From Desulfocapsa sp050291935 (GTDB taxonomy: Bacteria > Desulfobacterota > Desulfobulbia > Desulfobulbales > Desulfocapsaceae), in contig JBNKKR010000016.1 of assembly GCA_050291935.1 (NCBI GenBank), forward strand, positions 1-64,000: DNA of 64,000 nucleotides, read 5' to 3'. The position numbers were made by a program, and so were the translations under genes. This document shows, one piece after another, positions 52,822 to 62,259 of the stretch. A model generated the notes under the pieces. That model saw only the letters and a list, made by a program, of their open reading frames with translations, searched no databases and was not told the origin of the DNA. Numbering within the stretch: the first letter of the stretch is position 1; every line of letters starts with the position of its first letter.

Positions 52822-54107
52822 CTCCGGAAGAGTATCTTCGCTACGATAGAGAACATCTCTGGCATCCATATACATCTGTTACTAACGCGTTGCCTGTCTA
52901 TGGCGTTGTCTCGGCTGATGGGGTACGGCTTCGTTTAGAAGATGGCAGGGAATTGATTGATGGTATGGCTTCGTGGTGGTCTGTTATCCATGGCTATAAC
53001 CATCCGGTTTTGGTGCAAGCTATTCAAGAGCAAGCCGCAAAACTTTCCCATGTGATGTTTGGTGGGCTTAGCCATAGGCCTGCTGTTACGCTTGCCAAAA
53101 CACTTATTGAGAGTACTCCAGCTGGACTGGATGTTGTCTTCTTCGCAGATTCCGGTTCGGTGTCTGTGGAAGTGGCCATGAAAATGGCCCTTCAATATCA
53201 ATATGCAGTAGGGAAACCTGAAAAAAAGAAGTTTTTGACCATTCGTTCGGGCTATCATGGAGATGTGTTTCATTGTATGTCTGTTTCTGATCCTGAAAAT
53301 GGGATGCATCACCTGTTTTCGGGAGTCTTGCCAAACTACTTCTTTGCCGATGCCCCCAGATGCGGCTTTAACGACCAGTGGGATGAGTCTGATACAGACT
53401 CTTTTCGGCAAATTATTGAACATCACCACCATGAACTTTGTGCTGTTATCCTTGAGCCAATCGTTCAAGGTGCCGGTGGAATGTGGTTTTACCATCCCAA
53501 CTATTTGACTGTTGTTCGCGGGTTATGTGAGAGGTATGGTCTGCTTCTTATTGCCGATGAGATTGCAACCGGATTTGGTCGAAGTGGGAAACTCTTTGCC
53601 TGCAACCATGCTGCTGTTGTTCCTGATATTATGTGTCTTGGAAAAGCCCTGACCGGTGGCACCATGACCCTGGCTGCCACCCTTGCCACAAGAACAGTTG
53701 AGGAGACCATTTCCAGTGTTAGTCCCGGAGTGTTTATGCATGGGCCAACATTTATGGCAAATCCCCTTGCCTGTGCTGTGGCTGAAGCCTCCGTTCAACT
53801 GCTCTTATCTTCTGATTATAAGGCAATAATTCAAAATATAGAGGCAGGCTTGACCAAAGGACTTGCCCCATGTTTTGCCCTTGAAGGGGTAAAAGATGTC
53901 CGGGTGTTGGGAGCAATTGGTGTTGTTGAACTGCATAATCCGGTGGACATGAAACGTATTCAGCCAGCCTTTGTGGAGCAGGGTGTTTGGGTGCGTCCTT
54001 TTGGGACACTTGTCTATGTAATGCCTCCGTATTGTATTGATGAAGAAGATCTACACACTCTTTGTGCGGCCATTTGTACTGTTATTGCCGGGGAAGGTGA
54101 TCAGTGA
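52818..54107 (+). CDS. bioA: adenosylmethionine-8-amino-7-oxononanoate aminotransferase
   Basis: A 429-residue PLP enzyme that makes 7,8-diaminononanoate. Near the start WHPYTSV and GMASWWSVIHGYNHP are diagnostic of BioA. The PLP lysine is in LGKALTGGTM and the preceding ADEIATGFGRSG binds the cofactor. Translationally coupled to bioB and bioF by 4-base overlaps. Confidence 0.97.
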   Translation: MTPEEYLRYDREHLWHPYTSVTNALPVYGVVSADGVRLRLEDGRELIDGMASWWSVIHGYNHPVLVQAIQEQAAKLSHVMFGGLSHRPAVTLAKTLIESTPAGLDVVFFADSGSVSVEVAMKMALQYQYAVGKPEKKKFLTIRSGYHGDVFHCMSVSDPENGMHHLFSGVLPNYFFADAPRCGFNDQWDESDTDSFRQIIEHHHHELCAVILEPIVQGAGGMWFYHPNYLTVVRGLCERYGLLLIADEIATGFGRSGKLFACNHAAVVPDIMCLGKALTGGTMTLAATLATRTVEETISSVSPGVFMHGPTFMANPLACAVAEASVQLLLSSDYKAIIQNIEAGLTKGLAPCFALEGVKDVRVLGAIGVVELHNPVDMKRIQPAFVEQGVWVRPFGTLVYVMPPYCIDEEDLHTLCAAICTVIAGEGDQ

Positions 54108-55255
54108 ACTGCGTATATGATGAAAAGCTGATTTCCCTTAAGAAGATGGGGCGACTTCGAACATTAGTCCCCTTTGCAGAAGATACATTTAGGTTAAATC
54201 TTGCTTCCAATGATTATCTGGGCATTGGAAACGATCAGGATTTGCAGGAAGAGTTTTTGGGTAGGTATAACTCTACTACCCGAAAACAGTATAAATTTGC
54301 TTCATCTTCATCACGTCTGTTAACGGGAGATACTCCACTTGCCCATGCACTGGAACAAGAACTGGCATCTGCTTACCAAAGCGATGCAGCTCTACTCTAT
54401 AATTCCGGGTATCATGCCAATATTGGCATCTTACCGGCCCTTTGTGGAAAAAAGGATCTTATCCTTTCTGATAAGCTTAATCATGCCAGCATCCACGATG
54501 GACTACGACTAAGCCGTGCTCGCAGTAAACGGTATAGACACTGCGATTATGAGCAGTTACGAACTATTCTTGCAGGGTGTCGAAAAGAGTATAAGCGGGT
54601 GGTGATTGTTTCAGAGTCGGTGTTTAGTATGGATGGTGATGAGGCTGATATTGGACAATTGATGGCTATTAAGAAGGAATTTGATGCGCTTTTATATATG
54701 GATGAGGCCCATGGTGTTGGTCTGTATGGAGAAAGTGGTCTTGGTAAGGTCGAAGCGGCGGGGGCTTTAAAGGATGTGGATCTTGTGGTGGGTACTTTTG
54801 GTAAGGCCTGGGCTTCTGTTGGGGCCTTTGTTTGTTGCAGTAAGAGTATAAAACAATATTTAGTTAATCATAGTCGTTCGTTGATCTTTAGCACTGTTTT
54901 GGCTCCGATAACCATAAACTGGAATCGTTTTGTTTTTCACAAAAGTTTGGGGATGGAGAAGGAGCGTGATTATTTACAGACCATTTCAGCAAAATTTCGC
55001 ACTGCCCTTGCAAGCTTGGGTATTGTACAGGATAACAGTAGTAATATTATTCCAATTACCATTGGTTCTGACACACAAACGGTTGAACGGGCTGAACGGA
55101 TGCAAGACCTGGGATATTTAATTCTTCCCATTCGTCCTCCCGCGGTGCCAGAAGGGAGTGCTCGTTTTCGATTGTCCCTTTGTGCAGATATGCAGTTGGA
55201 CGACTTGCAAGCTTTGGCAACCCATTTGCTTGCTAAAAAGAAAGGCCAGTTTTGA
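54104..55255 (+). CDS. bioF: 8-amino-7-oxononanoate synthase
   Basis: A 383-residue PLP enzyme that condenses pimeloyl-ACP (or -CoA) with alanine. NLASNDYLGIG near the N-terminus, YMDEAHGVGLYGESG for cofactor contact, and the PLP Lys in VGTFGKAWASVGA. The start is GTG, overlapping bioA by 4 bases. Residues for the whole family length are present. Confidence 0.96.
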   Translation: MNCVYDEKLISLKKMGRLRTLVPFAEDTFRLNLASNDYLGIGNDQDLQEEFLGRYNSTTRKQYKFASSSSRLLTGDTPLAHALEQELASAYQSDAALLYNSGYHANIGILPALCGKKDLILSDKLNHASIHDGLRLSRARSKRYRHCDYEQLRTILAGCRKEYKRVVIVSESVFSMDGDEADIGQLMAIKKEFDALLYMDEAHGVGLYGESGLGKVEAAGALKDVDLVVGTFGKAWASVGAFVCCSKSIKQYLVNHSRSLIFSTVLAPITINWNRFVFHKSLGMEKERDYLQTISAKFRTALASLGIVQDNSSNIIPITIGSDTQTVERAERMQDLGYLILPIRPPAVPEGSARFRLSLCADMQLDDLQALATHLLAKKKGQF

Positions 55256-55920
55256 ACCATTTTTGGTTACATAAACAGCATAGTAAAGAACTTATCCTCT
55301 TTTGTAACGGTTGGGGGATGGATGAAAAGCCTTTTACTCCGCTGGCAAGCCATGATTATGATGTTTGCATGTTGTATGACTATTCCAGACTTGATGCAGA
55401 TCTTGATTGGATACAGCTGTTGGATGCGTATCAGTCCGTACATCTTCTTTCCTGGTCCATGGGAGTTTGGGTCGCTCAGCAACTTTTCCACCCATTTGCT
55501 GAACGATTTTCAACCAGCATGGCCATCAATGGGACCATATGTCCCATTGATAAACAGTTCGGAATAGCTGAGGATGTATATGTCGCAACGCTTGAAAATT
55601 TCGATGAAAAACAGCGGTTGAAGTTCTATTACCGAATGTGTCGTGATCGTGCCCTCTATCAACGCTTTTTGAAATGGCAACCTGATCGTTCAATTGCAAG
55701 CCAAGTAGAGGAACTTCGATCTCTCTTGCAAAAAAGCAGTTGTTTACCCCACGAGGAATCTATTTATACAAGAGCCTTGGTCGCGGAAAAAGATTTAGTG
55801 TTTCAAACTTCCAGTCAGCTTCGTTTTTGGCCAAAAGAAATGGTAAAGCGGGTCGACGGAAGCCATTTTCTGTTCTATCTTTATGCGAGTTGGGATGAAC
55901 TTGTGAGTGAAGGTCGTTGA
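55252..55920 (+). CDS. bioG: pimeloyl-ACP methyl ester esterase, BioG type
   Basis: A 222-residue alpha/beta hydrolase of the BioG (DUF452) family. The nucleophile Ser lies in LLSWSMGVWVA and the early FCNGWGMDEKPF is characteristic; Asp and His of the triad are in the C-terminal third (VDGSHFLF). It removes the methyl group that BioC adds, ending the disguised fatty-acid cycle that makes pimeloyl-ACP. Overlaps bioF by 4 bases (start TTG). Confidence 0.92.
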   Translation: MNHFWLHKQHSKELILFCNGWGMDEKPFTPLASHDYDVCMLYDYSRLDADLDWIQLLDAYQSVHLLSWSMGVWVAQQLFHPFAERFSTSMAINGTICPIDKQFGIAEDVYVATLENFDEKQRLKFYYRMCRDRALYQRFLKWQPDRSIASQVEELRSLLQKSSCLPHEESIYTRALVAEKDLVFQTSSQLRFWPKEMVKRVDGSHFLFYLYASWDELVSEGR

Positions 55921-55945
55921 GTTAAAAAGCGGGTGCGCACTGTAA

Positions 55946-56716
55946 ATGGCTTTTGGGTTAAATAAAAACAAAATAGCACGATGTTTTAGACGTAGTATGG
56001 AGAGCTACGATTCGGCAGCCATTGTCCAGAATCGCCTTGCGGGGAGGTTACTACACGCCATGGACATACTGCCCGAGAGTGCCTATGATTCGGTTTTGGA
56101 AGTGGGCTGTTGTACCGGCAATCTAACTGAAAAATTGTGTAATAACAAACCGGTAAAGGTGATCTATTGCAATGACCTGGTGCCGGAATTTGAAGTTTGT
56201 TTGCGAAATCGTTGTACTGGAAATGATGCGGCGGAACTGAGGAGTTACTTTGGCGATATTGAAAGCTTGGCCATACCGGATGGTATAAGCCTGCTTGTGT
56301 CAGGTGCTACCTTTCAATGGTTGAGTGATCTCCCTGGGTTTATAGAACGGTTGCAACGTGAGCTGAATTCTGGTTCATGGCTGGCCTTTTCAATTTTTAC
56401 CACCGGAACACTCCGTCAATTTTCTGCTGTTAGTGGTATTGCGTTAGACTATATCACCGACGATGCCCTCAAAAGGATATTAGCGACCGGTTTTGATTTA
56501 TTCCATTTTACCCATTATACAGAAGAGCTCTATTTTTCAACTGTGCGAGAGGTATTACAACATATTCGTGACACAGGGGTTGGAGGAGTCAGAGAGCAAA
56601 AGTGGAGCAAAAAAAGCCTGCAAAATTTTGAACGAGAGTATTGGGAAAAATTTTCTATCCGGAAAAAAGTTCCAGTTTCCTATAGCGCTTCGTGTTATGT
56701 ACTAAGACGAAAATGA
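55946..56716 (+). CDS. bioC: malonyl-ACP O-methyltransferase
   Basis: A 256-residue SAM methyltransferase. The N-terminal FRRSMESYDSAAIVQNRLA is typical of BioC, and the SAM site VLEVGCCTGNLTE has the GxGxG variant GCCTG. It methylates malonyl-ACP (made by FabD) to let it enter fatty-acid synthesis as a primer. It is the only gene of the set separated (25 bases) from the one before, and it overlaps bioD by 4 bases. Confidence 0.93.
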   Translation: MAFGLNKNKIARCFRRSMESYDSAAIVQNRLAGRLLHAMDILPESAYDSVLEVGCCTGNLTEKLCNNKPVKVIYCNDLVPEFEVCLRNRCTGNDAAELRSYFGDIESLAIPDGISLLVSGATFQWLSDLPGFIERLQRELNSGSWLAFSIFTTGTLRQFSAVSGIALDYITDDALKRILATGFDLFHFTHYTEELYFSTVREVLQHIRDTGVGGVREQKWSKKSLQNFEREYWEKFSIRKKVPVSYSASCYVLRRK

Positions 56717-57414
56717 AAGGAAAAGTAACCTGCATTAGTGGAATTGACACGGGCATTGGAAAAACCATAGCCACCGGGGTGTTGGCTAAAATAGTGGCCC
56801 ATAGCGGGCAAACGGTAATTACTCAAAAAGTTGTCCAAACGGGGTGTGAAGGGATTGCAGAAGATATTGTGGTCCATCGGCAACTGATGGGAATCAACTT
56901 GTTACAAGAGGATAGTGATGGGCTCACCTGCCCGTACCGGTTTTCCAAAGCTTGCTCGCCACATCTTGCTGCTCGTCTTGAGGGAAAGCAAATAGAGCTT
57001 TCCCATTTGCAGAGGGCAACTAAAAAGCTAAGTGAGCGTTTTGAACATGTCCTGTTGGAAGGGGTGGGTGGCTTGATGGTACCCCTTGATACGAGCACAA
57101 CTTTTTTGGATTATCTGGAAACGTACAACTATCCCCTGATACTTGTAACAAGTCCTCGGTTGGGATCCATTAATCATACCCTGTCAGCCTTGGAACTTGC
57201 TAAAAATCGGTCCATTATGGTGAATGGACTTGTCTATAACTGGTATCAGGTCGATGACCAGGAGATTGCCAAAGACTCCCGGTTGTTTTTTTTTGATGCA
57301 CTGGATAGATATGGATTTTCTCCAACAATTGTTGATTTACAGCCATTTACGAAGACGGGAGAGGATATTTTTGATCGAAACTGGTTACAACTTTTATCCC
57401 CAAATAACAAATAA
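56713..57414 (+). CDS. bioD: dethiobiotin synthetase
   Basis: A 233-residue P-loop enzyme that closes the ureido ring of dethiobiotin. DTGIGKTIATG is the ATP loop, QTGCEG and EGVGGLMVPL the substrate loops. I chose ATG 56713, which overlaps the bioC stop; the earlier ATG 56692 lies within bioC. Last gene of the biotin operon. Confidence 0.95.
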   Translation: MKGKVTCISGIDTGIGKTIATGVLAKIVAHSGQTVITQKVVQTGCEGIAEDIVVHRQLMGINLLQEDSDGLTCPYRFSKACSPHLAARLEGKQIELSHLQRATKKLSERFEHVLLEGVGGLMVPLDTSTTFLDYLETYNYPLILVTSPRLGSINHTLSALELAKNRSIMVNGLVYNWYQVDDQEIAKDSRLFFFDALDRYGFSPTIVDLQPFTKTGEDIFDRNWLQLLSPNNK

Positions 57415-57507
57415 TGGTGGCTGAGCGCAAGTGAGGCAACTGTAGGCCAGCATGGGCTCTATAATCGTTATAACTTTTACAAAACCACTGATAAAGGATA
57501 GTTTAAA

Positions 57508-57786
57508 TTGAGCAAGATACCATCTACAAAAAAAAAGAATTGTTTGAGCTGTAAATATTTCCGGTTGGAGGATAGTTCTTCCGGTGTGTGCCGGGTGGAT
57601 AAGTCCGTGGAACAATATCCAATCAAAAATACGGAAGAAAATTGTGGCGAATGGGTGGATTCAGGGCAGCAATACTATATCCGGCTAGGATGGATAAAGA
57701 AGCGTTTATACCGCCAGGGCATAAGTTTCGTACGAGCAGACAAGCTGCTCAACTCAGCTTTAGCCACAAAGAACAAAAAAGGTTAA
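57508..57786 (+). CDS. small four-cysteine protein
   Basis: A 92-residue protein with TTG start (AAAGGATAG just before). CLSCKYFRLEDSSSGVC and a later ENCGEW give four cysteines that could hold a zinc ion or a small iron-sulfur cluster. No family is recognised. It stands alone between bioD and the TPR lipoprotein gene, same strand. Confidence 0.6.
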   Translation: MSKIPSTKKKNCLSCKYFRLEDSSSGVCRVDKSVEQYPIKNTEENCGEWVDSGQQYYIRLGWIKKRLYRQGISFVRADKLLNSALATKNKKG

Positions 57787-57878
57787 TTCTGTACAATAGC
57801 GTATAAAATGGGTAGTCTTAGTGGACGTTTGAAATGGTGGAAAAAATAGTCCATAAACAGTATGACGGCGGATTTGGG

Positions 57879-60719
57879 ATGATTGATAGAAAAGAACAGT
57901 TTTTGGGTCGTTTGTCGCTTTTGATTATTATGTCTCTCTTTCTTCTGGGAGGCTATGGTTGTTCTGGGGGAGATTCAGAAGAACTGTATCAACAAGGTGT
58001 TACTGCCATGGAAGCAGATAAACCCGATGAGGCTATTATCTGGTTTAAAAAGGCGTTGCAGGTTGACCCGGAGAGTGGACTTACTCACTACAAACTGGGG
58101 ATGACTTTTCGCCAAAAGGGGAATGTGCGACAAGCTTTGGGAGAATACAACCGGGCATTATTGCAGGACCCACAACTCAAAGAAGCAAGGAAGAGTCTGG
58201 CATTTCTTCTTGTGGAAGCCCACGCCCTTGAACAAGTTGCTGAGGTTTGTGGGGAGTATCTTGAAATAAATGGGGATGATGAGGAAATTTACATCCTTCT
58301 TGGAAACGCGCTTGCTTATAGCAAAAAGATCGATAAAGCGATCGAAGTAATGCAAAAGGCCGCTGCCACGTATCCGGATTCAATACCTGTTCAGGTAAAT
58401 CTTGCTAAAATGATGGTTGCTGGAGGAAAGGGAAGTGAAGGACGTGGTTTGATTGAAAAGGTTGCCAAAGAACACTCAGATGATATCCAAGTGCAGATGG
58501 CATTGGTGCAGGTTTACCAAAAAATTGAGCGCTTTGATCTTGCTGTTATGGTCCTTGAAGAGATGAAAAAACGCTTTACCGATAGTCCTCTTCCTTATCT
58601 TGCTCAGGCCCAGCTCGCCCTTAAAAAAGCAAAACCAGCAAGGGCAAAAGAGATACTGCAGAGTGCAGAAGAGGCTGGGATTAATGACCCAGGAATTTTT
58701 CGGCTGTATGCGATGATTTCACATCGTCAAGGGGAGAAGGATACCGCACTGAGCTATTTTGAAAAGGCCGTCAAATTTGCTCCTGCAGAACAGGTACAAC
58801 TTAATAAGATGATCCTGGTAGACTATCTTACCCATCTAAAAAAATATAAAGAAGCGCAAGAAGCCCTGGAGTCAATTATTGCAGGAGATGAGAAGAAAAA
58901 AGGCTTAAAATCAAAGGTTGTGGAACTGTTTTTGGCTCAGGGAGAATATGAGCAGGCTCGAACCTCGGTGGAAGAATTGCTGAAAGAGAATGCCGGGGAT
59001 GCCAGGGGACATTTTCTTAAAGGTCTGATGATGATGAAGGAAAAGGAGATTGTGGATGCCCGTGAACAATTTTCCAAGGCCAAAGAACTGGCTCCTGAAT
59101 CCGCTGAAAACCAGTTTTTGTACGGGCTTACCTTTATGGATGAATCTCAGGATATTTCAATTACAGAGATTACTGAAGCGCTGAAAAAGAACCCGGAAAT
59201 GGTACAGGCAAGAATGGCTCTTGCTGAATTACTCGCCAAAAAAGGTGACTATAAGGCAAGTCTTGATGAGATTGATAAAGTAATCACGAAACGACCGGAT
59301 GATCTTAAGGTGAGAGCTCTCCGGGTTTCTGTTCTCCTTGCAATGAAAAAGCCGGATGCGGCTTTAATTGATGCAAAATTTCTGATGGAGAAAGAGCCTG
59401 ATGTCTCCTGGCATGTCTTTCGTCTCGCGGAAATCTATTTTCAAACAAAGGCCTTTGATAAAGCTCTACCACTCTTTTTGCAGCTACGTGAAGTAAAACC
59501 TGAAAGTGTCCAACTTCTGAACAGGATTGTCGGTATTTATATGTTAACAAAAGAGCCCGATAAGGCCATGGATGTGGTGGACTCTTACTTAAGCAAAAAT
59601 CCTGATAATAGTAAGGCTTTGGTTATTAAAGCTAAGGTGTATCTTTCCCAGGGCTATCGTGATCTTGCAGAAAATGTCCTTGTGCCAGTGGCTGCTGAGG
59701 GGAAGGATGCGGATGTGCTTGTAATGCTGGCCGAGTTGTACAGGAGCAAAAAAGAAGACGAGAAAACCCTTGAGTATTACACGAAGGCATTGCAGCTCCT
59801 TCCAAAGAATATCGGAATTTTGATGAAGATAGCGGATTTTTACCTCAAAAATGGAAATAATACAGAGGCAATTCACTATTATGAAATGATTTTACAAGAA
59901 AAGGACGATTTTTTGCCTGCCATGAATAATCTTGCCTATCTTTATGGGGAAAGTGGTGAAAAGCTTGACCGTGCATTGGAGCTTGCCACCAAGGTGGCAA
60001 AACTTGTCCCGGATAGTCCTGATGTTGCGGACACTTTAGGCTGGATCTATGTGAAAAAGAAGGCCTATTCTCAGGCTGAACCCTATTTTGAAAAGGCGTA
60101 TGAAAAAAAGCCTGATAATGTTGCCGTTGTCTTCCATCTGGCGGTACTGCGGTATTTTCAAAATAAGAGGCAGGATGCGAAGTTGTTGTTGGAAGATGCC
60201 ATTGCTAAAGGTCTTGGGGGGAGCGATCTGGTTGAGGCCCAAAAGCTCCTTGTGGATATTGAACAACTGGAGCACAAACGTCTTGAAGCGATCGCAGCCC
60301 AAAATGATGGCGCCACCGCTAAAGCGATAGGACTCTTTGAAGAGATCCTTGCTGAAGTTAAGGGCGATGGGATATCAGAATCCAGTTTGGCAATGTTGTA
60401 TGTGGAGCAAGGGGGAGATACTGCCAAGGCTATGGAACTTGCCCAGAAGAGCTACAATGTCAAACCAAAAGATGCTCTTCGGGCAGATGCTTTGGGCTGG
60501 ATCTATTATTATCAAGGTTCCTTATTACTCGCAAAAAAATATGTGGAAGAGGCTTTACAAGTAGATGAGTCTTATGGGCCTGCCTGGCTGCATTTGGGGG
60601 CTATTTATCTCAAAAAAGAAGATGTTGCTGCTGCCGCGAAGGCACTTGAGAGGGCTGAAGAAATGACACTCTCTGTTGCCGATAGGAAGCAACTTGAGGC
60701 CTTTAAGAAAGAATTATAG
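57879..60719 (+). CDS. TPR-repeat lipoprotein, PrsT-like
   Basis: About 946 residues made mostly of TPR repeats (more than twenty, from about residue 30 to the end). The signal segment LLIIMSLFLLGGYGCSGG has a Cys placed for lipid attachment, so it is a probable outer-membrane lipoprotein. ATG 57879 fits the signal peptide; an earlier in-frame ATG at 57834 adds a charged 15-residue lead. Long TPR lipoproteins of this kind (PrsT) occur in exopolysaccharide/exosortase clusters, and SLBB and sugar-nucleotide genes follow here. No exosortase is visible in the window. Confidence 0.8.
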   Translation: MIDRKEQFLGRLSLLIIMSLFLLGGYGCSGGDSEELYQQGVTAMEADKPDEAIIWFKKALQVDPESGLTHYKLGMTFRQKGNVRQALGEYNRALLQDPQLKEARKSLAFLLVEAHALEQVAEVCGEYLEINGDDEEIYILLGNALAYSKKIDKAIEVMQKAAATYPDSIPVQVNLAKMMVAGGKGSEGRGLIEKVAKEHSDDIQVQMALVQVYQKIERFDLAVMVLEEMKKRFTDSPLPYLAQAQLALKKAKPARAKEILQSAEEAGINDPGIFRLYAMISHRQGEKDTALSYFEKAVKFAPAEQVQLNKMILVDYLTHLKKYKEAQEALESIIAGDEKKKGLKSKVVELFLAQGEYEQARTSVEELLKENAGDARGHFLKGLMMMKEKEIVDAREQFSKAKELAPESAENQFLYGLTFMDESQDISITEITEALKKNPEMVQARMALAELLAKKGDYKASLDEIDKVITKRPDDLKVRALRVSVLLAMKKPDAALIDAKFLMEKEPDVSWHVFRLAEIYFQTKAFDKALPLFLQLREVKPESVQLLNRIVGIYMLTKEPDKAMDVVDSYLSKNPDNSKALVIKAKVYLSQGYRDLAENVLVPVAAEGKDADVLVMLAELYRSKKEDEKTLEYYTKALQLLPKNIGILMKIADFYLKNGNNTEAIHYYEMILQEKDDFLPAMNNLAYLYGESGEKLDRALELATKVAKLVPDSPDVADTLGWIYVKKKAYSQAEPYFEKAYEKKPDNVAVVFHLAVLRYFQNKRQDAKLLLEDAIAKGLGGSDLVEAQKLLVDIEQLEHKRLEAIAAQNDGATAKAIGLFEEILAEVKGDGISESSLAMLYVEQGGDTAKAMELAQKSYNVKPKDALRADALGWIYYYQGSLLLAKKYVEEALQVDESYGPAWLHLGAIYLKKEDVAAAAKALERAEEMTLSVADRKQLEAFKKEL

Positions 60720-60748
60720 CAAATCGTCACTGGGAAATACTTTTGTTT

Positions 60749-62014
60749 TTAAGGTATATAGATAATATCAGCAGCTTGTAGCTCAAAGTTTGCGTCGGGC
60801 TCTTTTCCGGCAAGAGCAGCATCGTAGTCAAAAGGCATGTTCTGTTGCTTTCCATCAATCCTGCGGATAATCATAATATCATCTGTGTCAGCAAAATCGG
60901 ACACACCACCTGCCTGTGAGATAGCCTCAAAGGGAGTCATGGGTGCCTTAAAATTGACCAAACCCCGGTGGATACTCCCTGGTCCTGTGATGGTGATGGT
61001 TTTTTTCTCTTTTATGATATTGCCGCTTGCGTCTTTGTCGATAATGACCGTCCTTGGGATATGAACAATATCGCCACCTTTGATCACGGGAAATAAAAAC
61101 GGGCTGGGAGTTTTTTCGGCAGTTGACTGGCTGATATCAGTTTCCTCTGCTGTCGTTTCGCCCTGTAAGAGGCGTTGTAGATTAAATAGTTGCTTGCTGC
61201 CGTCTGCCTTCATGATACTGATCTCTTCAAGATTGGCATCTATTGTTTCTCCCTGGGCACGAATAAGAAGATCAAGGAGCGTTATCCCGTTTTCCCTGTC
61301 CACGGTGTAGATTCCAGGGCTTCTTACAGCTCCAAATATCCTTACTTCCGGTATATTCCCCTCCTCCTGGCTATTTACAACGTCATCTGCAGACAGTAAT
61401 AAGGGAACAAAAACGGTATCGTTTTCATGGAGTGTGGGTAAAATAGTTATATCCCCTGAAACAAGGTATTGTTTAACGTTTGCAGGAATTTTTTGTACTT
61501 TTCCCTTGTCTTCTCTTGTTACTACAATACTTGCCAGGTTAGCCCCTTCCAAGGTTCCTCCGGCCCTTGCTAAAATTGTCTGGATGTTTGCTGATTCCGG
61601 AATGTTGTACCATCCGGGCGAGTTTACATGTCCAACTATTTGGACATAATGCCTCTTTTCGATAAGATTGACAGATGCCTTGTCGCTTTTGGAGAGATAT
61701 TTAGGAAGGTTGTCTGTGAGCATCTTGCTGATATTTTCCGGTGTCTTTCCGTTTACACTAAGGTTTCCTTGGCTTGGTAGGAAAATGTATCCGTGTCGAT
61801 CAACCTCAACCTTTTCTTTAAAATAGTTTCTTTCGGTTGGGTTAAATTCACTGGTTACTTCCTTTGGAATAACAACATAAAGCAGGTCGCCGTTGTCGAT
61901 GACAACATTATTTTGTTGTTGTGATTCTTTAGTATCGGCAAATGCGGTAGAGAATAAAAAAAACACTAATAGTATCAGCGCGTAGACGTTGTATGGGGAA
62001 TTTATTTTCTGCAT
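60749..62014 (-). CDS. polysaccharide export protein with SLBB domains (Wza-like)
   Basis: A 421-residue periplasmic/outer-membrane protein. After a signal peptide (VYALILLVFFLFSTAFA) comes a polysaccharide biosynthesis/export domain (DNGDLLYVVIP to EVDRHGYIFLP) and three SLBB-type domains (YVQIVGHVNSPGWYNIP; VRIFGAVRSPGIYTV; ITITGPGSIHRGLVN). No lipobox Cys is seen, unlike Wza. It forms part of the channel for capsule or exopolysaccharide. Converges with the TPR gene (29 bases). Confidence 0.88.
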   Translation of the reverse strand: MQKINSPYNVYALILLVFFLFSTAFADTKESQQQNNVVIDNGDLLYVVIPKEVTSEFNPTERNYFKEKVEVDRHGYIFLPSQGNLSVNGKTPENISKMLTDNLPKYLSKSDKASVNLIEKRHYVQIVGHVNSPGWYNIPESANIQTILARAGGTLEGANLASIVVTREDKGKVQKIPANVKQYLVSGDITILPTLHENDTVFVPLLLSADDVVNSQEEGNIPEVRIFGAVRSPGIYTVDRENGITLLDLLIRAQGETIDANLEEISIMKADGSKQLFNLQRLLQGETTAEETDISQSTAEKTPSPFLFPVIKGGDIVHIPRTVIIDKDASGNIIKEKKTITITGPGSIHRGLVNFKAPMTPFEAISQAGGVSDFADTDDIMIIRRIDGKQQNMPFDYDAALAGKEPDANFELQAADIIYIP

Positions 62015-62259
62015 TGTATTTTGTGTGAGGAGTAATTGGTGCTGTTGAAATTATTTATTAATAACAGAAAAATTGTACCATCTGTGCTATACCCTGTCAT
62101 TGGAATTTTATGTATTGCGAAAAGTTTATTGTTTTTGTCCAGTTATTAAAAGAAAAAGTGATTGCTGTTCCTTTTCTTATACAATAAAATCTTGTAGGTA
62201 TGTATCTGAGGATAAAACCACTATTGGATAGCTTTAATAAATCTAAGAGAGATAGATAA

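Noticed and set aside
57879..60719. PEP-CTERM target proteins near the PrsT-like gene
   Set aside because: No protein in the window ends with a Pro-Glu-Pro plus hydrophobic helix and basic tail.
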